Positions 7,537-15,398 of a DNA stretch of 16,715 nt are shown in pieces. The translations under genes were made by a program, and so were the position numbers. The stretch is from Acidisphaera sp035272265 (lineage in GTDB: Bacteria; Pseudomonadota; Alphaproteobacteria; Acetobacterales; Acetobacteraceae). Under the pieces are notes generated by a model, which searched no databases, was not told where the DNA came from, and saw only the letters and a program-made list of their open reading frames with translations. Numbering within the stretch: the first letter of the stretch is position 1; every line of letters starts with the position of its first letter. The DNA is taken from assembly GCA_035272265.1 (NCBI GenBank), contig DATEQV010000251.1:1-16715 (forward strand), in the 5' to 3' direction.

Positions 7537-8301
7537 TCAGATCTCGGCGAAATCGCCGCCGCGGCCCAGGCCGCCGGCGAAGCGGGCGGCGCCGCCGCGG
7601 GCTTCCTCGGCGAGCGGGCGTTCGCCGCGCATGGCCTCGTCGCGCACGGCGGCGGCGATGTCCTGGCCCCATTGCAGGTGCGCCGACATGCGGTCGGCGC
7701 GCAGGCAGATCTGCGGGAAGCGGGCGATCGTGGCGGCCAGCGCCTCGGCGGCGTCGCGTGCCGTGCCGTCGGGCACCACGCGGTTGGCGAGGCCCCAGGA
7801 CAGCGCCTCCGCCGCGCCCACCGGGCGGCCGGTCAGGATCATGTCCAGCGCGCGGGCGTGGCCGACGATGCGCGGCAGGCGGACGGTGCCGCCGTCGATC
7901 AGCGGCACCCCCCAGCGGCGGCAGAACACGCCGAACGTGGCACTCTCCCCTGCCACCCGCATGTCGCACCACAGGGCGAGTTCCAGGCCGCCGGCGACGG
8001 CATAGCCCTCGACGGCGGCGATGACCGGCTTGCTCAGCAGCATGCGGGTCGGCCCGATCAGGCCCTCGCCGAGCGGATCGTGCACCGGCTCGACGTCGGC
8101 GACGTGCTTGAGATCGAAGCCGGCGCAGAAATGCCCGCCCTCGCCCCAGAGCACGGCGACCGCGGCGTCGGGGTCGGCGTCGAAGGCGGCGAAGGCTTCG
8201 CGCAGCGCCACGCCCGTCGCCGGGTCGATCGCGTTGCGCCGCTCGCGCCGGTCCAGGATCACCGTCGTGACCGCATCAGCCTTCTCCACCCGAACCGCCA
8301 T
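7537..8301 (-). CDS. Crotonase / enoyl-CoA hydratase family protein
   Basis: A 254-residue crotonase-fold enzyme acting on acyl-CoA thioesters in the cytoplasm. The conserved oxyanion-hole and CoA-binding segments are GGHFCAGFDLKHV and AAVEGYAVAGGLELALWCD. The Glu of GGLE matches the first catalytic Glu of classical enoyl-CoA hydratase (rat Glu144). The position of the second (rat Glu164) is Cys, within GVFCRRWGVPLIDGGT, so plain hydratase activity is uncertain. The nearby Asp (IDGGT) could act as in some isomerases of the superfamily. The 'FCRRWGVPLIDGGT' form recurs in one crotonase subgroup, so this is probably a lineage trait, not damage. The ATG at 8301 is preferred over the upstream TTG at 8325 because GGGAGG sits 5 bases ahead of it. 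The gene lies 45 bases downstream of mutL. Confidence 0.9.
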   Translation of the reverse strand: MAVRVEKADAVTTVILDRRERRNAIDPATGVALREAFAAFDADPDAAVAVLWGEGGHFCAGFDLKHVADVEPVHDPLGEGLIGPTRMLLSKPVIAAVEGYAVAGGLELALWCDMRVAGESATFGVFCRRWGVPLIDGGTVRLPRIVGHARALDMILTGRPVGAAEALSWGLANRVVPDGTARDAAEALAATIARFPQICLRADRMSAHLQWGQDIAAAVRDEAMRGERPLAEEARGGAARFAGGLGRGGDFAEI

Positions 8302-8346
8302 CGCCGCCTCCCTGCGAGCTGCCAAGATCCTTGCATGTTCGCCGGG

Positions 8347-10143
8347 TCAGCGCCGGTCGAACAGCCGCTCCAGGTCGGCGCGGGTGAGACGCAGGTATGT
8401 GGGGCGGCCGTGGCTGCAGGTGGCGGCGCGCGGCGTCGCCTCCATGCGGCGGAGCAGTTCGGCCATCTCCTCGGCGCCGAGGCGGCGGCCGGCGCGGATC
8501 GAGCCGTGGCAGGCCATCCGGGCGACCACCGCGTCCAGCCGCGCGGCCAGCGCGGTGGTCTCGCCGCACTCGGCCAGTTCGTCGGCGATGTCGCGCAGCA
8601 GGGCGGCCGGGTCGGGCGTGCCGAGCACGGCGGGCAAGGCGCGCACCAGCACCGCGCCGGGGCCGAAGGCCTCGATCTCCAGGCCGAGCCGGGCGAGGTC
8701 GGGCGCGGCGGCGATCAGCCGTGCGGCGTCGCGCGGCGGCAGGTCCACGACGGCCGGCAGCAGCATGGGCTGGGCGGCGACGCCGCCCGCGAGCAGCTGG
8801 TCGCGCAGCGACTCGTGGGTGAGGCGCTCATGCGCGGCGTGCTGGTCGACGAGGACGAGGGCGCCGTCGGCGGCGACGGCGAGGATGTAGGTGTCGAGCA
8901 CCTGGGCGAGCGGCGCGCCGAGCGGATGATCCGGCGCCGGCAGCGGCGCCGGCAGGGTGCGGGCGGCGGGCGGAGCGCCGAACGGCAGCTGCGCGTCCGC
9001 CACCCCCGCGATTGTGCCTGGGGCCATGCCGGGCGGTAGCGACGCGGTGGAGGCCACCAGCCGCAGCGGCGGGCGCCAGGATGGGGCGGGGCGGACGGAT
9101 AGGGCGGCGGCGCCGGCGCCGAGGCCGAGGGCGCGGGTCAGCGCGCCGATCACCAGCGAGCGCACGGCGGCGGCGTCGCGGAAGCGCAGCTCGGTCTTCG
9201 CCGGGTGCACGTTCACGTCCACCATTTCGGGCGGGACGTCGAGATAGAGCGCCACAACCGGCTGGCGGCCGGCGGCGATCACGTCGCGATAGGCGACCCG
9301 CACGGCGGTGCGCAGCACCGGGTCGGCCACCGGGCGGCCGTTGACCACCAGCGCCTGACCGGCCGTGGTCGCCCGCGAGACGCCGGGCAGGGCGGCCAGC
9401 CCGGTCAGACGCATGCCGTCGCGGGCGGCCTCGACCGGCACCAGGGCCGCGGCGGCGTCGGGGCCGAGCAGGGCGGCGATGCGCGCGGCGCGGTCCTGCG
9501 CCGGCAGGTCCAGCACGGTGCGGCCGTCGGTCTCGCAGCGGAACGCCACCGACGGTGCCGCGAAGGCGAGGCGGCGGACCGCGTCCTCGGCGTGCTCGGC
9601 CTCGGTGCGCGGGGATTTCAGGAACTTGCGCCGCGCCGGGGTGGCGTAGAACAGGTCGGCAACCACGACCTCGGTGCCGAACGGGCCGGCGCAGGGCTCG
9701 GGCGGCGACACCGCCCCGCCGGCGACGCGGACCACGTGGGCTGAGGCGGCGCCGCGCGGGCGGGAGGCGATGGACAGCCGCGCGGCGGCGCCGATCGAGG
9801 GCAGCGCCTCGCCGCGGAAGCCGAGCGTGCGGATCGCCGTGAGGTCGTCGTCGTCGGGCAGCTTGGAGGTGGCGTGGCGCTCGATCGCCAGGGCGAGCGC
9901 GGCGGCGTCCATGCCGCTTCCGTCGTCGGCGACCGCGATGCGGCCGATGCCGCCTTCGGCGAGGGCGACCGCGATGCGGGCGGCGCCGGCGTCCAGCGCG
10001 TTCTCGACCAGCTCCTTCACCGCCGCGGCCGGGCGCTCGATCACCTCGCCGGCGGCGATGCGGTTGACCACCGCCTCCGGCAGGCGGCGGATCGCGGCAG
10101 GCGCGGGCAGCGACTCGGGGCGCGCGGTCATCGGCGGCAGCAT
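8347..10143 (-). CDS. mutL: DNA mismatch repair protein MutL (endonuclease type)
   Basis: MutL couples MutS mismatch recognition to strand removal. The N-terminal GHKL ATPase domain shows VVNRIAAGEVIERPAAAVKE and LVENALDAG (E44 and N48 for ATP hydrolysis and Mg2+ binding), DDGSGM (73-78), RHATSKL (89-95), TLGFRGEAL (106-114) and GTEVVVADLFYATPARR (156-172). It is followed by VVNGRPV and VDVNVHPAKTELRF (308-321). After a Pro/Ala linker, the C-terminal dimerisation domain contains DQHAAHERLTHE (433-444), matching the DQHA(X)2E(X)4E nicking-endonuclease motif, plus ACHGSIRAG (544-552) and CSHGRPT (576-582), the other metal-site motifs. This fits bacteria that lack MutH. The start is uncertain: ATG at 10143 (used here, 598 residues) or ATG at 10131, neither with a strong ribosome-binding site. 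The protein looks intact. Confidence 0.97.
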   Translation of the reverse strand: MLPPMTARPESLPAPAAIRRLPEAVVNRIAAGEVIERPAAAVKELVENALDAGAARIAVALAEGGIGRIAVADDGSGMDAAALALAIERHATSKLPDDDDLTAIRTLGFRGEALPSIGAAARLSIASRPRGAASAHVVRVAGGAVSPPEPCAGPFGTEVVVADLFYATPARRKFLKSPRTEAEHAEDAVRRLAFAAPSVAFRCETDGRTVLDLPAQDRAARIAALLGPDAAAALVPVEAARDGMRLTGLAALPGVSRATTAGQALVVNGRPVADPVLRTAVRVAYRDVIAAGRQPVVALYLDVPPEMVDVNVHPAKTELRFRDAAAVRSLVIGALTRALGLGAGAAALSVRPAPSWRPPLRLVASTASLPPGMAPGTIAGVADAQLPFGAPPAARTLPAPLPAPDHPLGAPLAQVLDTYILAVAADGALVLVDQHAAHERLTHESLRDQLLAGGVAAQPMLLPAVVDLPPRDAARLIAAAPDLARLGLEIEAFGPGAVLVRALPAVLGTPDPAALLRDIADELAECGETTALAARLDAVVARMACHGSIRAGRRLGAEEMAELLRRMEATPRAATCSHGRPTYLRLTRADLERLFDRR

Positions 10144-10183
10144 AGCGCGGCCGGCCTGCAAAGGGTGAAAGTCGGGCGCCGGC

Positions 10184-10735
10184 CTAGAAAATGCCGTCGA
10201 ACCAGCCGTGATGCGGGGGCTCGACGATCGGCGTGTCGCCGGCCTCGACGCTCTGGCCGAGGGCGGCGTTGGCGCGCAGCCGCTGGCTCTCCTTCTGCGC
10301 GTTGACGATGGTGCCGGGCAGCGGCGCCGCCTTCCAGAACATCAGCCGGTCGGTGAAGGTCTGGCTCGGCCGGTCGAGCTGGGCCTCGGCGTCGACCTTG
10401 GCCCGGATGTCGTGGGGCGCGGCCGGGCCGGCCTGCGAGATCAGCGCCGACTGGCCGGGGGTCAGGCCGGAATTGCCGGGGCCGGACAGGGCGATCTGAG
10501 GCGCCAGCGCCTCCTCGGCCTGGGTGCGTTCGGAGGCTTCCTGCGGCCGCGGCGCGCCGGGGCGGGGCGGGCGGACGGTGTAGTCGGGCGGCATCGACAG
10601 GGGCGCGCGGGTCGTCACCCGGAACTCGTCGGGGGCGTCGCGGGTAAAGCCGAAGTCGCGCGACAGGTCTTCGCCGCAGGTGGCCAGCGGACCCAGCGCC
10701 ACGGCGAGCAGGGCCATGCGGGTGAGGGGACTCAT
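10184..10735 (-). CDS. DUF3035 / BamF-like envelope protein
   Basis: A 183-residue protein with the DUF3035 signature: PDEFRVTTRAPLSMPPDYTV then RPP (residues 35-57), which alphaproteobacteria conserve in proteins often annotated as BamF-like lipoproteins of the outer-membrane protein assembly machinery. The N-terminus (MSPLTRMALLAVALGPLATC) looks like a lipoprotein signal with C20 as the lipidated residue, although Thr at -1 is a poor lipobox fit. The middle is Pro/Ala/Gln-rich and probably disordered. The C-terminus DRLMFWKAA (130-138) followed by the WFDGIF tail is typical of the family. The ATG at 10735 has AGAGG six bases upstream. It follows lspA by 56 bases; a lipoprotein-like gene next to lipoprotein signal peptidase is a familiar alphaproteobacterial arrangement. 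The exact role in this organism is inferred. Confidence 0.82.
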   Translation of the reverse strand: MSPLTRMALLAVALGPLATCGEDLSRDFGFTRDAPDEFRVTTRAPLSMPPDYTVRPPRPGAPRPQEASERTQAEEALAPQIALSGPGNSGLTPGQSALISQAGPAAPHDIRAKVDAEAQLDRPSQTFTDRLMFWKAAPLPGTIVNAQKESQRLRANAALGQSVEAGDTPIVEPPHHGWFDGIF

Positions 10736-10791
10736 GATGCGCCTCTAGCGCCGCGACGGCGTCGCTTCAAGCCGAGGCAATAACGCGTCTG

Positions 10792-11307
10792 TCACGCGCC
10801 CGCCAGCCTTCCGTCCTTGCGCCGGTCCTTCCCGGGGCCGCGCAGCCCGTCCAGCACCAGGGCGGCGACGCCGCAGACGATCGCCGCGTCGGCGACGTTG
10901 AAGACGTACCAGGACCACGTGCCGACGTGGACATGGATGAAATCGACCACCGCGCCGAAGCGCAGCCGGTCGAGCACGTTGCCGATCGCGCCGCCGGCGA
11001 CCGAGCCGAGGGCGATCGCGGTGAGCCTGCTCTCGGCGCGGCGCAGCCAGACCGCCAGCGCCGCGACGACCGCCAGCGCGATGGCGGCGAGCACCGCCTC
11101 GCTCGCCCAGCCGGTGCCGGTGAGCAGGCCGAAGGTGACGCCACGGTTCCACACCATCGTCAGGCTGAGCACCGGCAGCAGGTCGATGCGCCCCTGCAAC
11201 GGCAGCTCGATGCCGTAGAGGATCCAGGCCTTGCTCGCCTGGTCGGCGGCGAAGATCAGCACCGCGGCCAGCACGCCGAGCCTGGTGTAGCGGTCGCGCG
11301 CGGTCAT
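10792..11307 (-). CDS. lspA: Lipoprotein signal peptidase (prolipoprotein signal peptidase II)
   Basis: A 171-residue inner-membrane aspartyl protease that removes the signal peptide from lipid-modified prolipoproteins. Four transmembrane stretches are visible (about 11-30, 47-63, 70-88 and 134-153). Conserved motifs are ADQASKAW (21-28), WNRGVTFG (53-60), GGAIGNVLDRLRFGAVVDF (105-123) with catalytic D122, and FNVADAAI (136-143) with catalytic D140. The C-terminus is a short basic tail. The frame is open for 38 more codons upstream, but that part is the ileS 3' end read in another frame. The ATG at 11307 overlaps the ileS stop as ATGA, the usual sign of translational coupling in the ileS-lspA pair. 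Confidence 0.97.
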   Translation of the reverse strand: MTARDRYTRLGVLAAVLIFAADQASKAWILYGIELPLQGRIDLLPVLSLTMVWNRGVTFGLLTGTGWASEAVLAAIALAVVAALAVWLRRAESRLTAIALGSVAGGAIGNVLDRLRFGAVVDFIHVHVGTWSWYVFNVADAAIVCGVAALVLDGLRGPGKDRRKDGRLAGA

Positions 11308-14090
11308 GCGGCGGCGCGGCAGACGAGGCCGGAGTCCACCGCGTCGGCGCAGCGCAGGCAGAGCGCTGGGTGTGCCGCGACGCTGCCGACTTCCGGCAGC
11401 ACGCGCCAGCAGCGGACGCATTTCGTTCCGGCTGCCTTGTACGCGCTAGCGCCTTCCGGGCCTTCCAGCAGTTTCATCTGAGAGACGATACAAACTTCTG
11501 CCCATCCGTTCTCGTCCAGCGATTGTGATGATGCCGGAAGAGTGAGTTCAACCTGCATCTCCAGCGATGAACCAAGACCATCCTGCTTGCGCGCGGTCTC
11601 CGTTGCGAACGTGACGAGCCGCCGTATGCCGCGCAGTTCCGCCCAGCGCGTCGCCAGAACCTCGTCGCGCCAGATCTCCGGCAGGTCGGGGAAGGTCTGC
11701 AGGTGGACGCTGTCGGCCTCGCCGAAGCGGGCGCACCACGCGTCCTCGGCGGTGAAGCACAGCGCGGGGGCGAGCCAGACGGTCAGGCAGCGGTGCAGGT
11801 GATCCAGCACCGTGCGGGACGCGCGCCGGCGCAGGCTGTCGGGGCGGTCGCAGTACAGCGCGTCCTTGCGGACGTCGAAGTAGAACGCGGACAGGTCGCT
11901 CGCGCAGAAGGCGTGCAGCTCGGGATACACGCCGGTCCAGTCGTAGCTCTCGGTGGCGCCGCGGATGCGGGCGTCGAGCTCGGTCAGCCGGTGCAGCACC
12001 CAGCGTTCCAGCTCGGGCATCTGCGCATGGTCCACGCGCTCGGCCTCGGTGAAGCCGTCGAGCGAGCCGAGCAGCCAGCGCAGCGTGTTGCGCAGGCGGC
12101 GGTAGGTCTCGGTCGTCTGCTTGAGGATCTCCTTGCCGATGCGCAGGTCGTCGGCGGTGTCCGACATCACCGTCCACAGCCGCAGGATGTCGGCGCCCAG
12201 CGTGTCGGCGACCTCCTGGGGGGCGACGACGTTGCCGAGCGACTTGCTCATCTTGCGGCCCTGCTCGTCGAGCACGAAGCCGTGCGTCAGCACCGCGCGG
12301 AACGGCGCGCGGCCGCGGGTGCCGACCGCCTCCAGCAGTGACGAATGAAACCAGCCGCGATGCTGGTCGGTGCCTTCGAGATACAGGTCGGCCGGCCACG
12401 GCAGGCCGCGCGCTTCCAGCACGAAGGCGTGGGTCGAGCCGGACTCGAACCAGACGTCGACGATGTCGAACACCTGTTCGTAGTCGCCCGGGTCGCGGCC
12501 GGGGCCGAGGAAGCGCGACGCCGGCGACGCGTACCAGGCGTCGGCGCCTTCGGCGGTGAAGGCCTCGACGACGCGGGCGACGATGTCGGGGTCGCGCAGC
12601 GGCTCGCCGGTGCGCTTGTCGACGAACACCGCGATCGGCACGCCCCAGGCGCGCTGGCGGCTGATGCACCAGTCGGGGCGCGCGGCGATCATCGAGCCGA
12701 TGCGGTTGCGGCCGGATTCCGGGACGAAATGCGTCTGCGCGATGGCGTCCAGGGCGCGGCCGCGGATGTTCTGCTCGCCGTCCATGCGGATGAACCATTG
12801 CGGCGTGGCGCGGAAGATCAGCGGCGCGCGCGAGCGCCAGGAGTGCGGATAGGAGTGCACGAGCCTGCCGCGCGCCACCAGCATGCCGGCATCGGTCAGC
12901 GCGGCGCAGACCGGGTCGGCGGCCTTGTAGACATGCGCGCCGGCGAACAGCGGCACCCAGGCGTTGAACGTGCCGTCGTCGCCGATCGTCTCGGGGATGT
13001 CGATGCCGTGCGCGCGGCCGAGGATGAAGTCGTCCTCGCCGTGGCCCGGGGCGATGTGCACGAAGCCGGTGCCGGCATCGGTGGTGACGAAGTGGTCGAG
13101 GAACAGCGGCACGTCGAAATCGTAGCCGCGGCCGCGCAGCGGATGCGCGCAGATCACGCCGGCGAGGTTCGCGCCGGTCAGCATGTGCACGACGTGGTGG
13201 GTGGCGATGCCCGCGGTCTCGACGAAGCCGGGCAGCAGGGGCAGGGCGACGAGCATCCGTTCGCCGACGCGGGCGAGCGAGACGTCGGCGACGGCGTCGA
13301 CGTGGATCAGCGCGTACTCGATCTCGCTGCCGCCGGCGAGCGCGCGGTTGCCGGGGATGGTCCAGGGTGTGGTGGTCCAGATCACCACGCTGGCGCCGAC
13401 CAGCGCGCGGTCGGGGGCCGCGACGATCGGGAAACGCACCCAGATCGTCGTGCTGGTGTGGTCGTGGTATTCGATCTCGGCCTCGGCGAGTGCGGTCTTC
13501 TCGACCGGCGACCACATCACCGGGCGCAGGCCGCGATACAGCGCGCCGTTGAGCAGGAAGCGGCCGATCTCGGCGGCGATGGCGGCCTCGCTGGGGGCGT
13601 CCATGGTGGCGTAGCGCTCGCGCCAGCCGCCTTCGACGCCGAGGCGGCGGAATTCGGTCTGCTGCACGCTCATCCAGTGCTGCGCGTAGGCGCGGCATTC
13701 GGCGCGGAAGTCGAGCACCGGGACGGCGTCCTTGTCGCGGCCGTCGCGGCGGTACTGTTCCTCGATCCGCCATTCGATCGGCAGGCCGTGGCAGTCCCAG
13801 CCGGGGATGTAGTGGGCGTCCTGGCCGGCCATCTGGCGGGTGCGGTTGATGAAGTCCTTGAGGATCTTGTTCAGCCCGGTGCCGATATGGATGTTGCCGT
13901 TCGCGTAGGGCGGCCCGTCGTGCAGGATGAATTTCTGCCGCTGCCGCGAGGCCTCGCGCAGGCGGGCGTACAGGTCCATGCGGTCCCAGCGCGCGAGGAG
14001 GTGCGGCTCGCGCTTGGGCAGGTCGCCGCGCATCGGGAAACCGGTGCGCGGCAGGAAGACGGTATCGCGATAGTCGGGCTGGTCGGACAT
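11304..14090 (-). CDS. ileS: Isoleucyl-tRNA synthetase
   Basis: A 928-residue class Ia aminoacyl-tRNA synthetase that charges tRNA-Ile. The N-terminal catalytic part shows KFILHDGPPYANGNIHIGTG (HIGH-type motif written HIGT at 68-71) and YIPGWDCHGLPIEW (94-107). The CP1 editing domain follows, with VIWTTTPWTIPGNRAL. Next come LYLEGTDQHRGWFHSSLLEA and the KMSKS loop at 613-617. The C-terminal tail keeps a zinc site with CVRC (891-894) and CLRC (911-914). Length matches bacterial IleS with a zinc finger. The ATG at 14090 is chosen because MSDQPDYRDTVFLPRTGFPM is the standard N-terminus, but no clear ribosome-binding site precedes it and the frame is open upstream for another 409 codons. It overlaps lspA by four bases (ATGA). 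Confidence 0.97.
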   Translation of the reverse strand: MSDQPDYRDTVFLPRTGFPMRGDLPKREPHLLARWDRMDLYARLREASRQRQKFILHDGPPYANGNIHIGTGLNKILKDFINRTRQMAGQDAHYIPGWDCHGLPIEWRIEEQYRRDGRDKDAVPVLDFRAECRAYAQHWMSVQQTEFRRLGVEGGWRERYATMDAPSEAAIAAEIGRFLLNGALYRGLRPVMWSPVEKTALAEAEIEYHDHTSTTIWVRFPIVAAPDRALVGASVVIWTTTPWTIPGNRALAGGSEIEYALIHVDAVADVSLARVGERMLVALPLLPGFVETAGIATHHVVHMLTGANLAGVICAHPLRGRGYDFDVPLFLDHFVTTDAGTGFVHIAPGHGEDDFILGRAHGIDIPETIGDDGTFNAWVPLFAGAHVYKAADPVCAALTDAGMLVARGRLVHSYPHSWRSRAPLIFRATPQWFIRMDGEQNIRGRALDAIAQTHFVPESGRNRIGSMIAARPDWCISRQRAWGVPIAVFVDKRTGEPLRDPDIVARVVEAFTAEGADAWYASPASRFLGPGRDPGDYEQVFDIVDVWFESGSTHAFVLEARGLPWPADLYLEGTDQHRGWFHSSLLEAVGTRGRAPFRAVLTHGFVLDEQGRKMSKSLGNVVAPQEVADTLGADILRLWTVMSDTADDLRIGKEILKQTTETYRRLRNTLRWLLGSLDGFTEAERVDHAQMPELERWVLHRLTELDARIRGATESYDWTGVYPELHAFCASDLSAFYFDVRKDALYCDRPDSLRRRASRTVLDHLHRCLTVWLAPALCFTAEDAWCARFGEADSVHLQTFPDLPEIWRDEVLATRWAELRGIRRLVTFATETARKQDGLGSSLEMQVELTLPASSQSLDENGWAEVCIVSQMKLLEGPEGASAYKAAGTKCVRCWRVLPEVGSVAAHPALCLRCADAVDSGLVCRAAA

Positions 14091-15317
14091 CCGCGGTCTA
14101 TGGGGAGAGCGCGCGGGCGGGGTCAAGCGGTGCGCCCGGACGGCGTGGCCCTGGCCTGCGGGCGGGCGGAGCGCGGCGGTGGGCGCCGGGCTCGACAGGT
14201 CCGGGCGCCGCGCCGGCGGAGGGATCGTCCAGCGGCCGGCGCCGATGCGGATGATCGTCGTGCTCCCGGGCGGGTAGGCAACTCGAACGAAGCGTGCGGG
14301 TGCGGGAGCCGGCGCGCCTTGCGTCGCCGGCGCGATGGCGGGTGCTTCGGGCTGAGCCGCGGCTTCGGCCGCGGCGGCTTCGGCCGGTGCCGGCGCGGTT
14401 GCGGGGGCGTCCGTCGGTTCGACGGCGGGCGCGACCGGCGCGAGGGCCTCTTGCGGAGGCGCAGCGTCCGCCGTCGGCTCCGGCAGGCCGTCCGTATGAA
14501 CCCCGTCATCGCGAGCCGCCGATTGGCGGCGTGGCGATCCAGGGCCGCGCGACGGACGTTTGTCACGTTGCCCTGGATCGCCACGGCGCTGCGCGCCTCG
14601 CGATGACGGGGCAGGAGCGTCCGTCGCTTGTTCCGTCGTCGATATGGTATTCCCGACGACGTCGCATTCGCGGGCGAGCGCCGCGTCGCGCCGGCGGGCG
14701 CGGCTGCGCTGGGACATGCGCTGCAGCGTGCGGGTGTGGGCGCGCACGAGCTTGGCCTCCGCCTCGCGGCGCTCGACGATGAACCAGCGCTCGGTTGCGG
14801 GAGGGTATTCGCGGCGTCGGTCGCGCCAGCGCTTCCAGCCGAGCATGGCCCAGATCACCGGCGGCGGCCCAGGCTCGGGCGTCCGCGCGGCGCGCTGGCG
14901 GCGTCGGGTCTCGGCCCAGGCGCGGCGCTGGGCGAGCAGGCGGATCGAGGCGCGGGTGGCGAGCCGGTGCAGGCGGACTTCGGCCTGCCAGTCGCCTTGG
15001 TTGGCGCGCCTGTAGAGGTCGCGGGCGTCGGTGCAGTGGGCGCAGCGGTGCCGTGTGGTGGGGTAGCGGGAGGCCTCCAGGTCGCACCAGGAATAGAGGT
15101 CGCGATGCCCCGTCGGCTTGCGGAACAGCCGCTGGGGCCTCGGCCGGCGTTCGCAGAAGGCGTCCTGGATGATCTCGACCCTGAACATGCGCTCGCGCAT
15201 GGACACGGCGATCTCGGGCGCGGGTTCGGGCGCCGCGCGCACGCGGGTCCCCCGGGCGTACGGGACGCGGAAGCTTTGGTAGAGCCGCTTGAGGAAGGGC
15301 GGCAGGAAGTCGAACAC
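14091..15317 (-). CDS. Uncharacterised ORF upstream of ileS, no stop codon of its own
   Basis: I do not recognise this protein. GTG at 15317 is preceded by AGGGAGGG with ideal spacing, giving MFDFLPPFLKRLYQSFRVPY and onward for 409 codons to the ileS start, in the same frame and without a stop. Third codon positions are strongly G/C over most of its length and Trp, Tyr, Cys and Phe are well represented, so at least the first ~215 residues are probably coding. That part is basic, with RCAHC (CxxC at 92-95), C55 and C78, then RWFIVERREAEAKLVRAHTR (177-196). Residues 236-273 are the translation of a palindromic DNA element. Residues about 278-345 are Pro/Ala-rich, followed by ARFVRVAYPPGSTTIIRIG (341-359). 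Either a stop has been lost, or the gene really ends in another frame (a TGA at 14123-14125 and TAG at 14098-14100 exist in the alternatives), or IleS carries a long N-terminal extension, which is least likely. Confidence 0.5.
14501..14611. repeat. 111-bp palindromic repeat element inside a reading frame
   Basis: Two nested perfect inverted repeats define the element. CCCCGTCATCGCGAG (14501-14515) pairs with CTCGCGATGACGGGG (14597-14611), and GTGGCGATCCAGGG (14531-14544) pairs with CCCTGGATCGCCAC (14571-14584). The central 26 bases form the loop; 14516-14530 is itself a small hairpin (CCGCC-GATT-GGCGG). The 'CGTCATCGCGAG...GGCGATCCAGGG' type of palindrome resembles dispersed intergenic repeats common in alphaproteobacteria. 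Here its length is a multiple of three and it is read through as SRGAQRRGDP...SPRRQSAARDDG in the ORF ahead of ileS. It could also fold as an RNA hairpin in the ileS leader. Confidence 0.85.
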
Positions 15318-15368
15318 CTGACCCTCCCTGGGGCTCGAGGTTCCCCGGACGTCGCCGGGCTCACCACG

Positions 15369-15398
15369 AGGATAGGTGCCCCGAGAGGAGCTTTGCAA
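15369..15398 (-). promoter_or_regulatory. Candidate promoter for the ileS-lspA gene run
   Basis: On the minus strand TTGCAA (15398-15393) is followed after 18 bases by TATCCT (15374-15369), a reasonable sigma-70-like pair about 50 bases ahead of the GTG at 15317. This is the first clearly less GC-rich, gene-free stretch upstream of the run, so it is a sensible promoter site. Only sequence likeness supports it. Confidence 0.3.

Noticed and set aside
5656..9039. 1,127-residue plus-strand ORF
   Set aside because: It lies opposite four well-supported minus-strand genes (hydrolase, ypfJ, crotonase, mutL) and has only His/Arg/Gly/Ala-rich composition typical of an antisense shadow.
11308..11421. 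N-terminal extension of LspA
   Set aside because: The extra 38 residues are Arg-rich out-of-frame reading of the ileS 3' end. The ATGA overlap at 11304-11307 gives the expected LspA N-terminus.
11548..13773. 741-residue minus-strand ORF overlapping ileS in another frame
   Set aside because: It is Arg/Pro-rich out-of-frame reading of ileS, whose own frame carries all conserved motifs.
12345..14606. 753-residue plus-strand ORF
   Set aside because: It is antisense to ileS, with no motifs and shadow-like composition.
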